A stretch of DNA of 64,000 nt from Neckera pumila (Eukaryota; Streptophyta; Bryopsida; Hypnales; Neckeraceae): contig OZ018418.1 of assembly GCA_963969595.1 (NCBI GenBank), positions 1,307,001 to 1,371,000 on the forward strand, in the 5' to 3' direction. Under the pieces are notes generated by a model, which ran no database searches, was not told the DNA's origin, and worked only from the letters and a program-made list of their open reading frames with translations. This document shows, one piece after another, positions 37,032-48,318 of the stretch. Position numbers and translations under genes: made by a program. Numbering within the stretch: the stretch's first letter is position 1; every line of letters starts with the position of its first letter.

Positions 37032-38268
37032 ATGGTGGAAGGAATGTCGGCGCAGGGCCAGAAGACTATTCCCATTGTCAAGCTTTTGTACCCAGTCGTT
37101 CCGATGGACTCCACTGAACGCTTAGAGTTAGAAGAGGATCTCTTCAATATAGGGTATATTGGGTTGATCCGGCACCCCTGGACAGTTAGAAGTGAGGATT
37201 TTCTTTGTGAACTGATCATGGGAGCACCAAATCAGTTTGAAACGACGGCAAGGGATCAGTGGGCCTCTTGGATGGAAAAAATGTGGGCGGAGACTTACGG
37301 GTTCAAACAAACCGGATCCGGAAATGCGACCCGGACAGATAAGTATTTTGACGAGAAGTTTAAGAAACTGCCGCACCACAAGGAGGGTTTCGCCATTAGT
37401 GATTGCATAGACGAGCGCCACAGGTGGTTGTTAGATTTTCTGATTCCTATTGTATATCCAAAAAAGCCGACGAGGGTTATGGTTACGAAGGCGAATATGA
37501 TTTTCGGAGCAATTGAGGGTCGGGTCATGAACTGGGCGACCATAATCCACCAGAAGGTTAAGAAGATGGCGGGGAATATCGAGAAGGCCAAGCAGAGTCC
37601 GCTCAGCACCTACTGGTTCCATATGTACCACCATTTTGATTTTATGACCCCGCAGGAACAAGTAGCCTATGAGACTGGGATGCAGATCCTAAAATACGGA
37701 TTCATGGAAGAGTTGAAGCCACTGGAAGAAACGCCACAAGAGGAAGAAGAAGAAGAAGAAGAAGAAGAAGAAGAGGATCCGGAACCGAAACCGCTGGAGA
37801 AGAAGAAGCGACAAAAGACCACCAATCCGGACGCACAAAGAACGAGTCTAGACGTGCCGAAACCAAATCCGTATCTGATCCAGCCATCACCGGAAACTTT
37901 TGATAAACTCGACTTCTATGAAGCCGGAAACTCGGTTGAAGAAACGGACGGAAATAATGGAGGCCGAGATCACGGATCCGGATGAAGAACTCGAGATTGT
38001 GGAGCCTGAGAAGCAACTGAAACTCCGGAAGTCTGAGAAGCGAAAACCGGAAGGGAAGAAGCCGGTGAGACAACAGATTGAAGACTCCGAATCCGGTGAG
38101 TTCGAGTCAAGATCAGAGTCTGAGGAGGATACGGAGGAGGAGGAGACATCTCCTGCGGCTTGTCAGAATCCGCCCCGAGCCGCCAAGATGACGCCAGCGA
38201 AGAGTTCCGGTAAGCCGGCAGCTAAACAAGGATCCGGGAGTTCAAAGAAATCCTGTGTGGACAAGTAG
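37032..38268 (+). pseudogene. LTR-encoded protein family member, frameshifted tail
   Basis: ATG at 37032 opens a 317-codon frame to a TGA at 37983. Around 37900-37960 the homology moves to another frame (37900-38268), which carries the expected acidic then Ser/Lys-rich tail ending GSSKKS near the stop at 38266. The N-terminal 210 residues are the conserved core also seen in the LTR at 51287-55192 and 45283-48592: VKLLYPVVP, IGLIRHPW, EKMWAETY, GFAISDC, then YPKKPTRVM. A Glu-rich stretch from a GAA microsatellite follows. No known family is certain; the core is reminiscent of the putative plant transposon protein domain of plant retroelements. Function unknown; the frameshift makes full-length translation unlikely. 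Confidence 0.65.
37740..37776 (+). repeat. GAA microsatellite inside the LTR ORF
   Basis: About eleven GAA/GAG triplets in a row, in frame, encoding a poly-Glu run. Length variation here would change the protein without breaking the frame. Confidence 0.9.
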
Positions 38269-39722
38269 TTAGAAGGAAACTACTTGTAAAAGGTGGATTA
38301 GAATGTAGATAGTTTAGTTTCGGAACCGGATTCTAAGCATGGGCCCAGTTCCGAAAATTTAGGGATAAGGACTTTCCGGTTTATTCGGGATTTCCTTGGT
38401 GTGTGTGGTTATCCGGTTTGTGGGAGCCCCTTTTTCACTTTTAGGATGTTGACTTTGGTTTTGTTTTGGGTTTTTAAGGGCGGGCAAGTTAGTTGCCCCT
38501 CATTCCCTCCTAGTTGATATTCAATTGTATTTCATTCCCTTTTCGAAATCTGAGCCCTTGGGTATGCATTTTGGTTTTATCGGTGTATCCGGATTGTGTT
38601 AATCTGTAGTCTGGGTGTTGGAAGGAAAGGACGGGTGAGGAGGAATCCGGATTTTGGGGAATACGGTTTGAGTCGAGAATGTACTATTGTAATGTTGTTG
38701 CACTGTTGACTTAGGAGCTGCGCACAATGTCTTTAAATTACTAAGAGAGTAGTCCGGATCACAGAGTAGCGGGGAAGCAAGTCCGGTTGTCAACCCGTGC
38801 GGTGGTAAGCGCCCGCCTAAGGAAGCCCCCACCTTTCCGGAAGGCCTGCCAACCTCAGAATTCATCTAACATCTAGAAAGATTACACCCCCATATTTGTT
38901 CTGGTCTCTGAGATCTGTTGTTGTAGTAAGGGAGGGTGAAGTATTCCTGAGTGACCTGCTGTCCGAAATCACCATCCGGAAGTTGTGAGGATCCGGATCT
39001 TTCCGTCTTGCTGCAACATCTTGAATACTTGGGTGTTGTTATTTGTGTTTGTTAGAATCATAGGAGAACAAGAGTGGTGAAGTCCCTACCCCCTCAAAAG
39101 ATCAATTAGTGGACCCTCTGAAGGTAAAACAGAGGTATCAAAAACCGGATTGGAAGAAGAGACGTAAACTGGATTCCGGATAGATTAGGTTCCGAGTTTG
39201 CGTTCCGGATTGTGAAAGCATCCGGAAAACCATGAATTGGTGAGAAGAAAGAAAGAAAAAAAAGCCGGATAGCTAGAATATGCTACATACAATCTGGAAA
39301 TTTCCTGGGATGATATTTTGTGTTATCTTAACACATTTTTGTGTTAAGGATACCTACGCCTAGATTGCGCGTATGACAGCAGGTTAGTAGCCAAAGGGGG
39401 TAGTGCTTTCTTGTGTTTTGCCTTTTGTTTTTCCTGCATTGATGAGATTAAACCATCTTGAGGTTTTGTTACTCACAATCATTTTGTGTAGTGCCCAAAC
39501 AGCATTGTTATGTCATTTTATTTGGAGGTTTTTAATATTTGTTTATGGGCATGCAAGCAAGAGGTGTGGCCATGTGTCTATATTTTGTGTATTGCAAATT
39601 GGATAATTGATATTGGTGTGCTCATTAGGCCAAAAAAGGTGTTTACAAGCATTTCACATATATTGTCCAAATCTAAACTTCAGTAATTAGGATATTTGTT
39701 TGTCTGTAATGTTGGGGTTGTT

Positions 39723-41326
39723 TCAAAAATTGTTGGAAGTATCGAGGTCTAAGTCTTTATTGTTTATCCATTTATCTATATATTTATACTTTATAGTATT
39801 GAATTTTTGTTGAATGTACTCCTCTTCATCTAGGTATTTTTTGAATTTGCATATGGGATCTTTCCAAGGATTGCTTGGATTTTGGGATTTGGCTCTATAT
39901 AGCCAATATGGGCTTATATGTGTATTTTGATATAGTGTTGTGATTTCTTCAGGAGAGTTTTCGACTCCAGCCTCTGCTAGTTTGTCTGCTTCTTTATTGC
40001 CATTTATATTTACATATGATTTGACTTTGTGTAAGTGTATTGGTTTGGTTCTTTTCTTTAGGATATTAGCAATTTCTACAAATAGTAGTTTGTCTGGGTG
40101 ATTATTTTGTAGTGTAGGATGTTTTAGTTGCGTATTTATTAGATACAATGAATTGAGACTATCTATAAAGATATGAATGTTTTCTTCATTATTTTGTATT
40201 AGGATTAATGTTTCTAAAATGGCTGTTAATTTTGCTTGTAATATGTTTTGGAGTCGAGGGAGTCTTTTGGATATATTGACGTTTTTTATTTTATTGTGTA
40301 TTCCATAGCCTGCTGTATCTCCTATTATTGTTCCATCTTCATTTTTATCTGGTGCAATGATAGTCATTGTAATTGAATTGTCTTTTTCCACAGCTAGTCA
40401 GGCCCAGTGTATTGCTTGTTGTAAAATTTCGTAGGTAGGTGAATAAATGATGCCTGTTTTGGTCCATTTGAGGGTGAATGCAAGTCCTTGAGATCCAAAG
40501 ATACATTCTCAAGGTTGTGGTGAGTTGTATGATTTTATTTGTGTTGGACATATTCTTGGTGAGGAGAAATATGAGTGTTCTATGTGGAATTTTCCAATTA
40601 AATATTTGAGTATGTTTATGCCTATATGATGTTGGGTGTTGATGCTTTTGTCATGTGTAGTGTCTTGTATAAGGTATCTTTGATATAATTGCACAACTTT
40701 CATTTCAAAGTTTTTTAGTAGTGGATCTAATATTTGTTGTTTTTGTGAAAAGATTTGGTATTGGTTCCGTAGCCATTGTATTCAGGTATTAGATATTGTG
40801 TGTATATATTGGCCTAAGTTATATAATTCTTTGTTATCTATTGTTGTATGTATTGCAAATTTAATTTTATTAATGTCTTTGTTGGAATTACGTTCTTTGG
40901 TAAAAATGTGGATAAAAGGTGAGTAGGTGGGGGGATTTACATATCTTGTATCACAGTGTTGTGATTGATGAAAGTTTTGGAAGAGAATATTGGTGTAGTT
41001 TGTTTCTTGTTTTTGTATGTAATATTTTTTTAATAACTTAATATTGTAGTCTATGGTTTCTTGTTTGTTATATGGATCAAAATAGCTATTTTTCAAGCAT
41101 GCATTTAGTGTCTACAACATTATTTGGCAATACCCATTTACACAGGTATTGGATTGTGATCTACTGGGTTTTTGTATGTATTTTTTCTTGTATATGTTTT
41201 TAAATCTAATATGGTGTCTATATTGTGGTTTTGGTGTTTTATATATATGTGTTTAGGTATAGGAGGATATATTAGATATAAGTTGTTTGTTATATTTTGA
41301 GGTATTGGAATTTGAATGGTGGTAGT
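39723..41326 (-). mobile_element. LINE-like retrotransposon, C-terminal portion
   Basis: Minus-strand pieces: 41326-41138 (continues from 63784-64000 beyond the Gypsy insertion), 41096-40782, 40703-40509, and an intact 222-codon frame 40391-39723. The last is an RNase H domain: LTAILETL (catalytic Glu), IFIDSLNSL (Asp), then HKVKSYVNINGNKEADKLA (final Asp). RNase H after the polymerase is typical of several LINE clades. I see no reverse-transcriptase YxDD motif, so the polymerase core is probably deleted between about 41140 and 40710. Codon use is strikingly A/T-rich compared with the Gypsy ORFs nearby. The 3' end near 39700 has no obvious poly-A. Confidence 0.7.
41322..41326. repeat. Left target-site duplication GTAGT
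   Basis: GTAGT directly precedes the TGTGGGAG start of the 5' LTR and recurs at 63779-63783 directly after the 3' LTR. Counting the duplication once, the LINE frame reads through the two flanks without a shift. Confidence 0.9.
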
Positions 41327-41616
41327 TGTGGGAGTATGAAATGTCAAAATCCGGAGTTCCAGATTAGTTTAGGAGTAGATTAGTGAGGTTTTTCAAAATT
41401 TTCAAATTCTGACGTAGTAACCCGAAACAGTTACCCAAATCAAGAAATTGGGAAAAATTCGGCCTAGCAAAAACTGTAAAATGGGTAAGGAACGGATCTT
41501 AACGGGATCCGTAATTCGGAAGGTGATCCGGATTCAGGAAACCTATGACCTAGGTTCCGTTTGCGAAAGGCGGCGCATTTATGGGCCATCCCAACGGGTG
41601 TCGGTCGTTGGCCGGC

Positions 41617-41624
41617 TACTTAAG
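41617..41624 (+). promoter_or_regulatory. TACTTAAG box of the 5' LTR
   Basis: Same box and same preceding GTCGGTCG..GGCCGGC as in the solo LTR at 36.5 kb, and also about 175 bp before the ORF's first in-frame ATG (41796). A TATA-like role is inferred from conservation and position. Confidence 0.45.
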
Positions 41625-41795
41625 CCCATTCTTCTCCATTTCTTCTCTTTCTTTCTTCTGCTCAAAGATGTATGTGTTCTTGCAGGTTTGGAGCGCACAT
41701 TAGCTGAGTGAAAGAGTGGTGAGTTAGGATCGGATAGGGAGAGAAGGAGAGGAAGGTGCCGATTGCACCGGGTTAGTAGGATTTTGTCGGCATGG

Positions 41796-42458
41796 ATGGA
41801 GGAATCTTGTGGACCGGCAGTTACGGCCAAGTGGCTCAATCCGGTCATACCTGCGGATCCGAAGGCGCGGATGCTTTTGGAGGGCAATCTGGACAGCATG
41901 GGATGCACGGGGTTGCTGCGCAAGCCTTGGAAATTGAAGGACATTACGACTCAAGTTGCAAGTCAGGCGGGGCCGTCACAAAGGAGGGAGAGGTTAATCG
42001 CGGAGGTTATCAAGAAGGGTCCAAAAGCTCCGGTTGTTCAGGAAACTCCGGTGAAGACAATCCTTGTTACATTCCCCACGCGCACGGCAAGGGTACCAGA
42101 GGGGAACGTAGGATCCAAGGTCATGGTTTCTTCGGTTCAGACGGATTTGACAAGCCGGATGCCTGTGGTGGAGAATCCGGCCCGGACACATCCGGAAGGA
42201 TTCACCCACATGGAGGGAGCATCCAAGGAAGAGGAGGAAGGCAATGACGAGGATCCGATTGGAGCTTCATTGGGGCAACCCATTGAGATGGAGTCGGATA
42301 GGGAGTTAGTCCTATCCAATGACGAGGAAACGGAAGTCACGGCAACTCCGCTGATCCGACGCCCAATTCAGATTCGGGCAAGTGTCCGGAACACCCCCAC
42401 GAAGACAACAGGAGCGACGCAAGGCGGTAGCAGTTCAAAGAAGCCGCAGAAGAAGTAG
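41796..42458 (+). CDS. LTR-encoded protein, core-deleted form (5' LTR copy)
   Basis: The frame is open from 41763; the first in-frame ATG is 41796 (MEESCGPAV), giving about 220 residues. The start (KWLNPVIPADPKARM, GCTGLLRKPW) matches the N-terminus of the 667-residue relative at 51287-55192, and the end (SSSKKPQKK) matches the tail of the 36.5-kb copy, but the roughly 170-residue conserved core between them is missing. The middle is Pro/Thr/Val-rich and acidic (KEEEEGNDEDP). The frame is intact. It is probably not an enzyme; function unknown. The same deletion is in the 3' LTR, as expected since both LTRs are copied from one template. Confidence 0.55.
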   Translation: MEESCGPAVTAKWLNPVIPADPKARMLLEGNLDSMGCTGLLRKPWKLKDITTQVASQAGPSQRRERLIAEVIKKGPKAPVVQETPVKTILVTFPTRTARVPEGNVGSKVMVSSVQTDLTSRMPVVENPARTHPEGFTHMEGASKEEEEGNDEDPIGASLGQPIEMESDRELVLSNDEETEVTATPLIRRPIQIRASVRNTPTKTTGATQGGSSSKKPQKK

Positions 42459-43568
42459 TTAGTTAGGATGTTTTGATTTTGGATTAGGATTTGAACTCTA
42501 GTTCCGGAACGGGTTTTCCGCACTTGGGACCCTGGTTCCGGATTTATTTTTAGAATGAGCCGGCAGTGGATTTTCCGGGTATTTTGGGTGGTTCTCTGAT
42601 TGGCTGCTTGGATTTCTGGGCTGCTTTTTGGCTTTTAGGTGTTGGCTTTTTATGGGTTTTTAAAGGCTGGCAAGCTTGTTGTGCTGGGATTCCCTCCTAG
42701 CAGATTTTCATTTTGTATTCCATTTCTTTCTTTTAATCTAAGTGCTGAGTGAGCTTTCGGATTTCCATCTTTGTGTTCAAGTGTTGGTCTGAATGTTTGT
42801 GACTGTACTAGAGTGTGAGGGAAGACGGGTGAAGAGGAATCCGGGTCTTGGGTAGTCGATTCCATTTGAAAGGTACATTTGAGACAATATTAGATTCTTG
42901 ACTGAGTGAAAGTGCACAATGGTTTTAAACTATCGTAACGATGATCTGATTGATTGAGTAGCGGAAGTGAGTCCGGTTGTCAACCCGTGCGGAGGTAAGC
43001 GCCCGCCCAGAGGAAGTCGCCACTCTCTCAGAAGGTTTGCCAACCTTGGAACGGTCTGGCACTTAACAAACAACCCCCGATAGGTTCCGAAACCCTGTGA
43101 TTTGTCGTTGTAGTAAGGAGTGGATTGAGTCCTGAGTGACCTGCTTTCCGGATCGGGTATCTAAGAAGTTGTGAGGATCCGGATCTTCTTTCCTTGTTGC
43201 AACTCCTTTAAATATTTGGGTGTTTGTTTGTGTTTGTCAAGTTTAGTGAATGTGAGAACCAGAGTGGTGAAGTCCCTACCCCTTGAAAGATCAAAGCGAA
43301 CCCTCTGAGGGTAAAACAGAGGTGAAAGAAGCCATATTGATTTGGAAGTGGAAACCGGATTCCGGGTAGAACCAGATTCGGATTGAACTCCGGATAGTTA
43401 AAAGTTCCGGAAACGAGTGAATAGGTGATTGGATTGAGGAGAAAAGAGAATCCGGAAAACTTGAAATGTGTAGCATCATCTTGGAATTCCTTGGGACAAT
43501 ATTTCATGTTATCTTAGCACATTTTTGTGTTAAAGATACTTACGCCTAGACTGCGCGTACAACACTTT

Positions 43569-43586
43569 TTGTGCCACTGCCAAGGA
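43569..43586 (+). other. Primer-binding site, decayed tRNA-Asp type
   Basis: Four bases after the 5' LTR, TTGTGCCACTGCCAAGGA matches 12 of 18 bases of the tRNA-Asp-type primer site used by many plant Tat/Athila elements (from memory: TGGCGCCGTTGCCGGGGA). Four of the six differences are G-to-A or C-to-T. The assignment rests on that alignment and on position. Confidence 0.6.
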
Positions 43587-43755
43587 TTCTGATCGCGTGT
43601 AGCATATTCTAGATTGAGTTCGATAGGAGTCAGAAGAGTATAACTTGTTCTGGAATTTTAGGACTGAAGGTTCAGTTCAGAAGGAAGTGAGAGGAAAGGG
43701 GTTCTTGCGTCTCTAGCCATGAGAGAATTCGGAAGAAACTGCCAATTGTCACCTC

Positions 43756-45282
43756 ATGAGTAGGTCGTAAAGTCGGAATCAGGGTGGACGACGACCAGAA
43801 CAAGTTGAAGAAGATCCTAAACAAGCTGTGGTCCATGGAATTCCTGCTCCTGAGTTAGACGACAAAATAATGGTTGCACCTGTCTTACGTATCGTGCTGG
43901 AAGGAGAACTGGAACAATCACAAAGTCCAAAAGCAAGAGAGCAACCGGAAGGGGAGAGAGTAGAGCCAGAGAGGCAACTTGATCCAACTTCTTTAGAGGA
44001 AGAACAGACGGAGGACGAAGTAGAAGTCATGAATTCCAGAACTCGTCTCCGATACAATAAGTTCAAGGGTGACGGAAGTAAGGATGTAGATGACTGGATG
44101 GAAGAGTTTGAGGCCACTTCAGTAGCAAACCAGGAGGATCAAGGATCCAAGCAACGTATTTTTCAAGGTTTGCTGAAGAGCGAGGCCTTGAGATGGTACC
44201 AAGATGTTCCGGAAGCTATTCGGAATAATTGGGATCAGCTGAAGGAACTCTTCCTCCAAACATTCAGAGAGGTGGGAGGAGAAGCCCGAGCTCTCGGGAG
44301 GCTAAGTAAAGTTACCATGCGCCCCGAGAAGTCAGTCCGAAAGTATAGGCAGAGGATGAAGGATCTGATCAAGAAACTCACCACGGATGTAGCCGCCAGT
44401 ATACAAGTGGAATGGTATGTGGCAAGATATCTGGAGGAAAGGGCATTCCAGATCCAGCAATCTTGTCCCACCACATTACGGGAAGCCATGGAGTTGGCCC
44501 AGAATTACTAAAACTCAGCTCAGTCGTTGCAGAGATCCATCTAGAAGAGTGCCAAGATGGAGAGAGGACGCAGTAAGAAGTACGAGAAGAAGGAGAGGAG
44601 GAGACGAAAGTTTTTGAAGTCAGAACGTTTGACCTCCGATTCCGGAACAAAATCCTCCCAGACAGAATCATCCAGCTCTGACACAGAATCAGAGGGCTCT
44701 AGCAGCAAACAACATTCACGAGGCAGAGAAGATCGAGGTCGTCGGATCTTAGTGAAGGTGAAGGTGGAAGATGATGCATCCAAAAAATTCATGAAGAATA
44801 TCCAAGAGTCGTTGGAAGCAATCAAAGTCAATTTGGCCGACAATCGGAAGCCGAGACGAATTGTTCTGACCACCCAAACCAACGTCTAGTGTGCAAGGTG
44901 CGGATGACCCGGCCATTATGCCAGCAAGTGTAACCTTGTCCAGCGAAAGCAAGTACACTATGTGGACGAGGAAGGAGTATAGTACACACTACCCGAAGCA
45001 GAAGAATTCGAGGAGCAAATTAATCCGGTTTTCCAGGTCCAGGCTGGATACGGGAGAGGAAGGGTACCTCAGCAACTAACCCGAGCACCTGCAAATCCGT
45101 ATGCAGCCAGGCACAGCCAAGGTAATTTCCCTGCATCAAGGTTTCCATCCGTATGTTGTTTCTTGTATGGTAGCCCCCATCATTATGCAAACAATTGTCC
45201 TCATGGGAGATTAGGGTAGGGTGCACCATTGCCTCTACCTTGTCAAAATTGTGGGCAATACGGACATGATGTTGGTGATTGT
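43756..45282 (+). pseudogene. gag: gag region with three zinc knuckles
   Basis: One frame from an ATG at 43756, broken only by stops (TAA 43768, TAA 44509, TAG 44542, TAG 44887, TGA 44905, TAG 44980, TAG 45217). About 44035-44510 is a Retrotrans_gag domain (FKGDG, DDWMEEF, EALRWYQDV, LFLQTF, LEERAF). A Lys/Glu/Ser-rich linker follows. Three CX2CX4HX4C zinc knuckles come next: 44890-44931 (with the stop inside), 45157-45198 (second Cys replaced by Tyr) and 45241-45282 (perfect). Gag would form the virus-like particle and the knuckles bind element RNA. The third knuckle ends exactly at the duplication ATTGT where the solo LTR entered. Confidence 0.85.
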
Positions 45283-46548
45283 TGTCGCAGCACTGGGCAA
45301 GCAAATTCCCAATTATACTACCAAAAACCACTTCAAAGTATAACAAAGTGACTCTAAAGATCGAACCCGCGAGATTTGGTGAAGTAGATAGCCTTATTTG
45401 GTCTCTAAGCTAAGTCATTACCAATATTTCCTCTTCCGGTCCTAACACAACAACCGGAAACACAACAACACCAAGAACTACAATCAGACCCTCCTTTCTT
45501 TCTCCAATCCGATTGGCTTTCCAATCCGGGCTAATCAGCTCACATCCACTCTTACTACCATCCGATTTAGTTTTACCTCTATTTCACCATCAGAGGGTTC
45601 GCCCCTTGATTTTGAGAGTGGCAGGCCCGCTGCTCCTTCCGTGACTTATAGTGGCTGAAGACCCACTTCTCTATTATCCCATTTCCTACACTAATCCGGA
45701 TCCGGTTTGATCCTCCACAGCAACCTAGAGAACCCTCCAGATCATTGGTCACACAAAAACCCCCCGTACAATCCTCTCATACTACAACGACCTTAGCACC
45801 ATGTTCCGTCTGTATAAAGCCAGGCGGTTGCAAGTGAACCCGTCCGTTCCAACATCAACTAAAGTCCTTCCGTTTACTCACTAAGGCAGTGAGATCTCTC
45901 AGGAGATCGGACACTCAATTGGATTTCCTACCCAAGAGTTCTAGCACGACTAAGGAATCCCTCCTTATCCGCCTAGCCTAATAACGGTTGTCTTGCCCAG
46001 AAACCTAAACCTTAGAGATTCTGAGGAACTGAAATCCACTCTCAACTCTTGCACAACCCGCTCACTTGCACATAAGATCAAAATAAGAACGCCAAAGGGA
46101 GAAATCACACCCGCACAAGCATGCGCCTTCCTAACTCCTCACCACGCAACCCTGCCACATACGGGAGAGACACGCAACAAGAGGCCAAGAGAAGACATAC
46201 ACAAAATTTAGGCAAAAAGACTCCCAGCTCCCAAGCAGGGGCTGACTTATATACAATGTGATTACAAAGCAAAAAGGCCCCCGGAAATCTGCGCTGGACA
46301 TTCGGGTCTGATCCTAACCGGCCGGTCTGGTCCAACATCTGATCCGGTCTTAACTATCTTACAAAACTTTACATTCCTAACTACCTATCTACTCTCCAAC
46401 TCCCCCACCTAGCGTAGGACTCTTGGGTTTCTTGGGCAGTTGGTTGAAGACATCCACAAGGTTCCGGCTCCACTCTCCGGCAGATAGATCCGGAAGATCT
46501 GACCCTGGCAATGAATCCAACTGAATCGGTTGTCCAGGCCCAGGTCTC

Positions 46549-48038
46549 TAATTATTCTTCTTTGACTCGGGTGTCTGATCCTTGGGCTCCTTTGGATTTG
46601 ACCCTCCGGTTGCAAACAAATCTGGTAGCGAAATGTCCGAGAGGTGGATCTCCTGGGAGTACATGGACCCGTTCAGCTTTCGACTGCTGATGTCCATCTG
46701 GTTGGCCGCCTCTCTTGCTGCCGCCAAGGATGCTTCCACCCGATTGGTGAAGTCGGTGAGGATCCGAACTATCCGAGAACCGAATGCCTTCTTCTCCTCA
46801 TGCACCCCTTTGTCAAATAATTCCGCTTTGACTGCGGTGGATCCGGACTCTCCAAGAGTGTCTTTCACCGACTCGGCCACCTTCCGGGTTGCTTCCGCCA
46901 TCTCCCGGACTGCAACCTAGTCTTCCCTGAGGGCTACCATGTCAGGCCTTAGGGTGTCGACTTCCTCCTGAAGCCAACGGATCTCTGCCTCCTGCCTCCG
47001 GTGCTCATCCGGATCAGATAGATACTGACCCACCTTACCCGGTAAATGACTATCCACCGGTGCACCCACCAGATCTCCGATAGTGACAAGAGCCCTCCTC
47101 TTGACCTCCCAGTCCGCTCATATCCCGCACAGGATTACCGTCAACTGGTTGAACGGGTCGGTCGGGTCTTCGGGATCTGGCATCTCTACATTCGGTCCCT
47201 GTTCTGAAGTGGACCGGGTGGTAGGAGGGGATCCTTGCTTGCGAGGAGGCGTCGTCTTCATCCGTTTCCTTGGCCAGAGTTGCTCCTCCTCTTCTTCTTC
47301 TTCCGTCTCGGGTTCGGACCCGGTTTGCTCTTCCTGTTCGTCATCCGAACCCGACTCCCCGTACTTCAGAATAGACTCTTGAAGACTCCACGTCTTCTCC
47401 TCCGTCTCAATGAGGAGTTGGTTGCGTGGTAGAGGTGGAACAGATAGGGACTCAAAGGAGTGGCCCTACTCTTTCCGATCCTCGTCACCAACTAGGACAC
47501 CAGATCGGAAAAGATCCAGGCCCAATTCACTTCTGTTCTCCGCTCAGGGAACCGAAAATTGTGTTGACGATGGTCATCGTCATCTCGTCGGCTTCTTCGG
47601 GTGGACGATCGGAACCATAAACTGGAGGACATTACAGTGCCGGTCGCTCTTACAGTCCGCGACCATGTACTCGTCCTTGTTGCTCGGCCCCCCATGAAAC
47701 TTATCATGGATGAACTCGTCCTTCCGTCCCGCCATGTCGGAACCTCCCATCTGGAAGTTGTAAACTTCCCTCCACCTTTCTTCTTTCCATTTGGTCGGGC
47801 GGCCCCGAAGCGTGTTGTCAAACTCGTTCGACGCCTTACACCTAATCTCTCTTACCATCCGCTCCTCCCTAAACCCCCAGGGTTTATCCATCAACACGAG
47901 ACATCCCATTGCGTTGAGATCCACCATTAGCTCGGACCTAGCCGATTCCGCTGTAGGAATGACCGGAACTACCTTCTAGAGCTTGACGTCGGAGGAGGAA
48001 CTGGGTGCGCCCGGTCTGCTCTTACACAGCTGAGGCAT
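46549..48038 (-). pseudogene. LTR-encoded protein family member, decayed
   Basis: Minus-strand ATG at 48038 (MPQLCKS) leads through a TAG into 47927-47580, which matches the family core: PVIPTAESARSEL, GCLVLMDKPWGF, RWREVYNF, then VADC and VHPKKPTR. Frame breaks follow. 46901-46548 reads as the coiled part (VEASLAAAREAANQMDIS), matching the region after the acidic linker in the 667-residue copy. The copy is clearly dead. The core motifs in the same order across three diverged LTRs support the family. Confidence 0.6.
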
Positions 48039-48310
48039 GGACACAAGTGGCCATTGAACCCTTACCGATTGCTACCTCACTCTCTCCTAGCCGCACGTCC
48101 CGTTCCCTACTTCCTCTCGCCCGATCTCAACCAGAAATCAACACAAAACCTGCAACCCACATGCTTTCTACCTTTCCTACACACTCTGACATGCCCAGCC
48201 GGAAGCGCACACACATACAATGGCTCTAGCACAGACGGAGGCATAAAAGCGCTCAAGGTCAGCTCCAGTGCTCGAGGGAAGTAAAGGAGTGAAATTGAGG
48301 ACGACCAGCC

Positions 48311-48318
48311 TTTATATA
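48311..48318 (-). promoter_or_regulatory. TATA box in the 45.3-48.6 kb solo LTR
   Basis: On the minus strand CTATATAAAGG is a textbook TATA box. It lies about 275 bp before the ATG at 48038 of the LTR ORF. It may start both element RNA and the LTR ORF. Confidence 0.55.

Larger units (their letters stand above)
36544..39378 (+). mobile_element. Solo LTR (2.8 kb) with internal ORF, TSD GCAGG
   Basis: Begins TGTGAAAATACG and ends GCGTATGACA (TG...CA). GCAGG occurs immediately before (36539-36543) and immediately after (39379-39383), a 5-bp target-site duplication. No gag-pol lies beside it, so it is a solo LTR left by LTR-LTR recombination. It shares blocks with the LTRs of the 22-kb element: the GTCGGTTG..GGCCGG..TACTTAAG promoter region, the GTAAGCGCCCGCC block near 38806, and the CCCTCTGAAGGTAAAACAGAGGT block near 39114. 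Orientation is judged by these blocks and the internal ORF. Confidence 0.9.
41327..43564 (+). repeat. 5' LTR of the Gypsy element
   Basis: Starts TGTGGGAGTA and ends GCGTACAACA, with TG...CA ends. It is almost identical to 61521-63778 (14 differences counted by eye over the 696-bp ORF region, all transitions). It holds the TACTTAAG box, the ORF at 41763-42458, and the GTAAGCGCCCGCCC block near 42994. Confidence 0.93.

Noticed and set aside
41792..42247. Second 151-codon Gly/Ser-rich ORF overlapping the LTR ORF, also in the 3' LTR
   Set aside because: Its composition is the shadow of the conserved frame; only the other frame aligns with the LTR proteins in the two diverged minus-strand LTRs.
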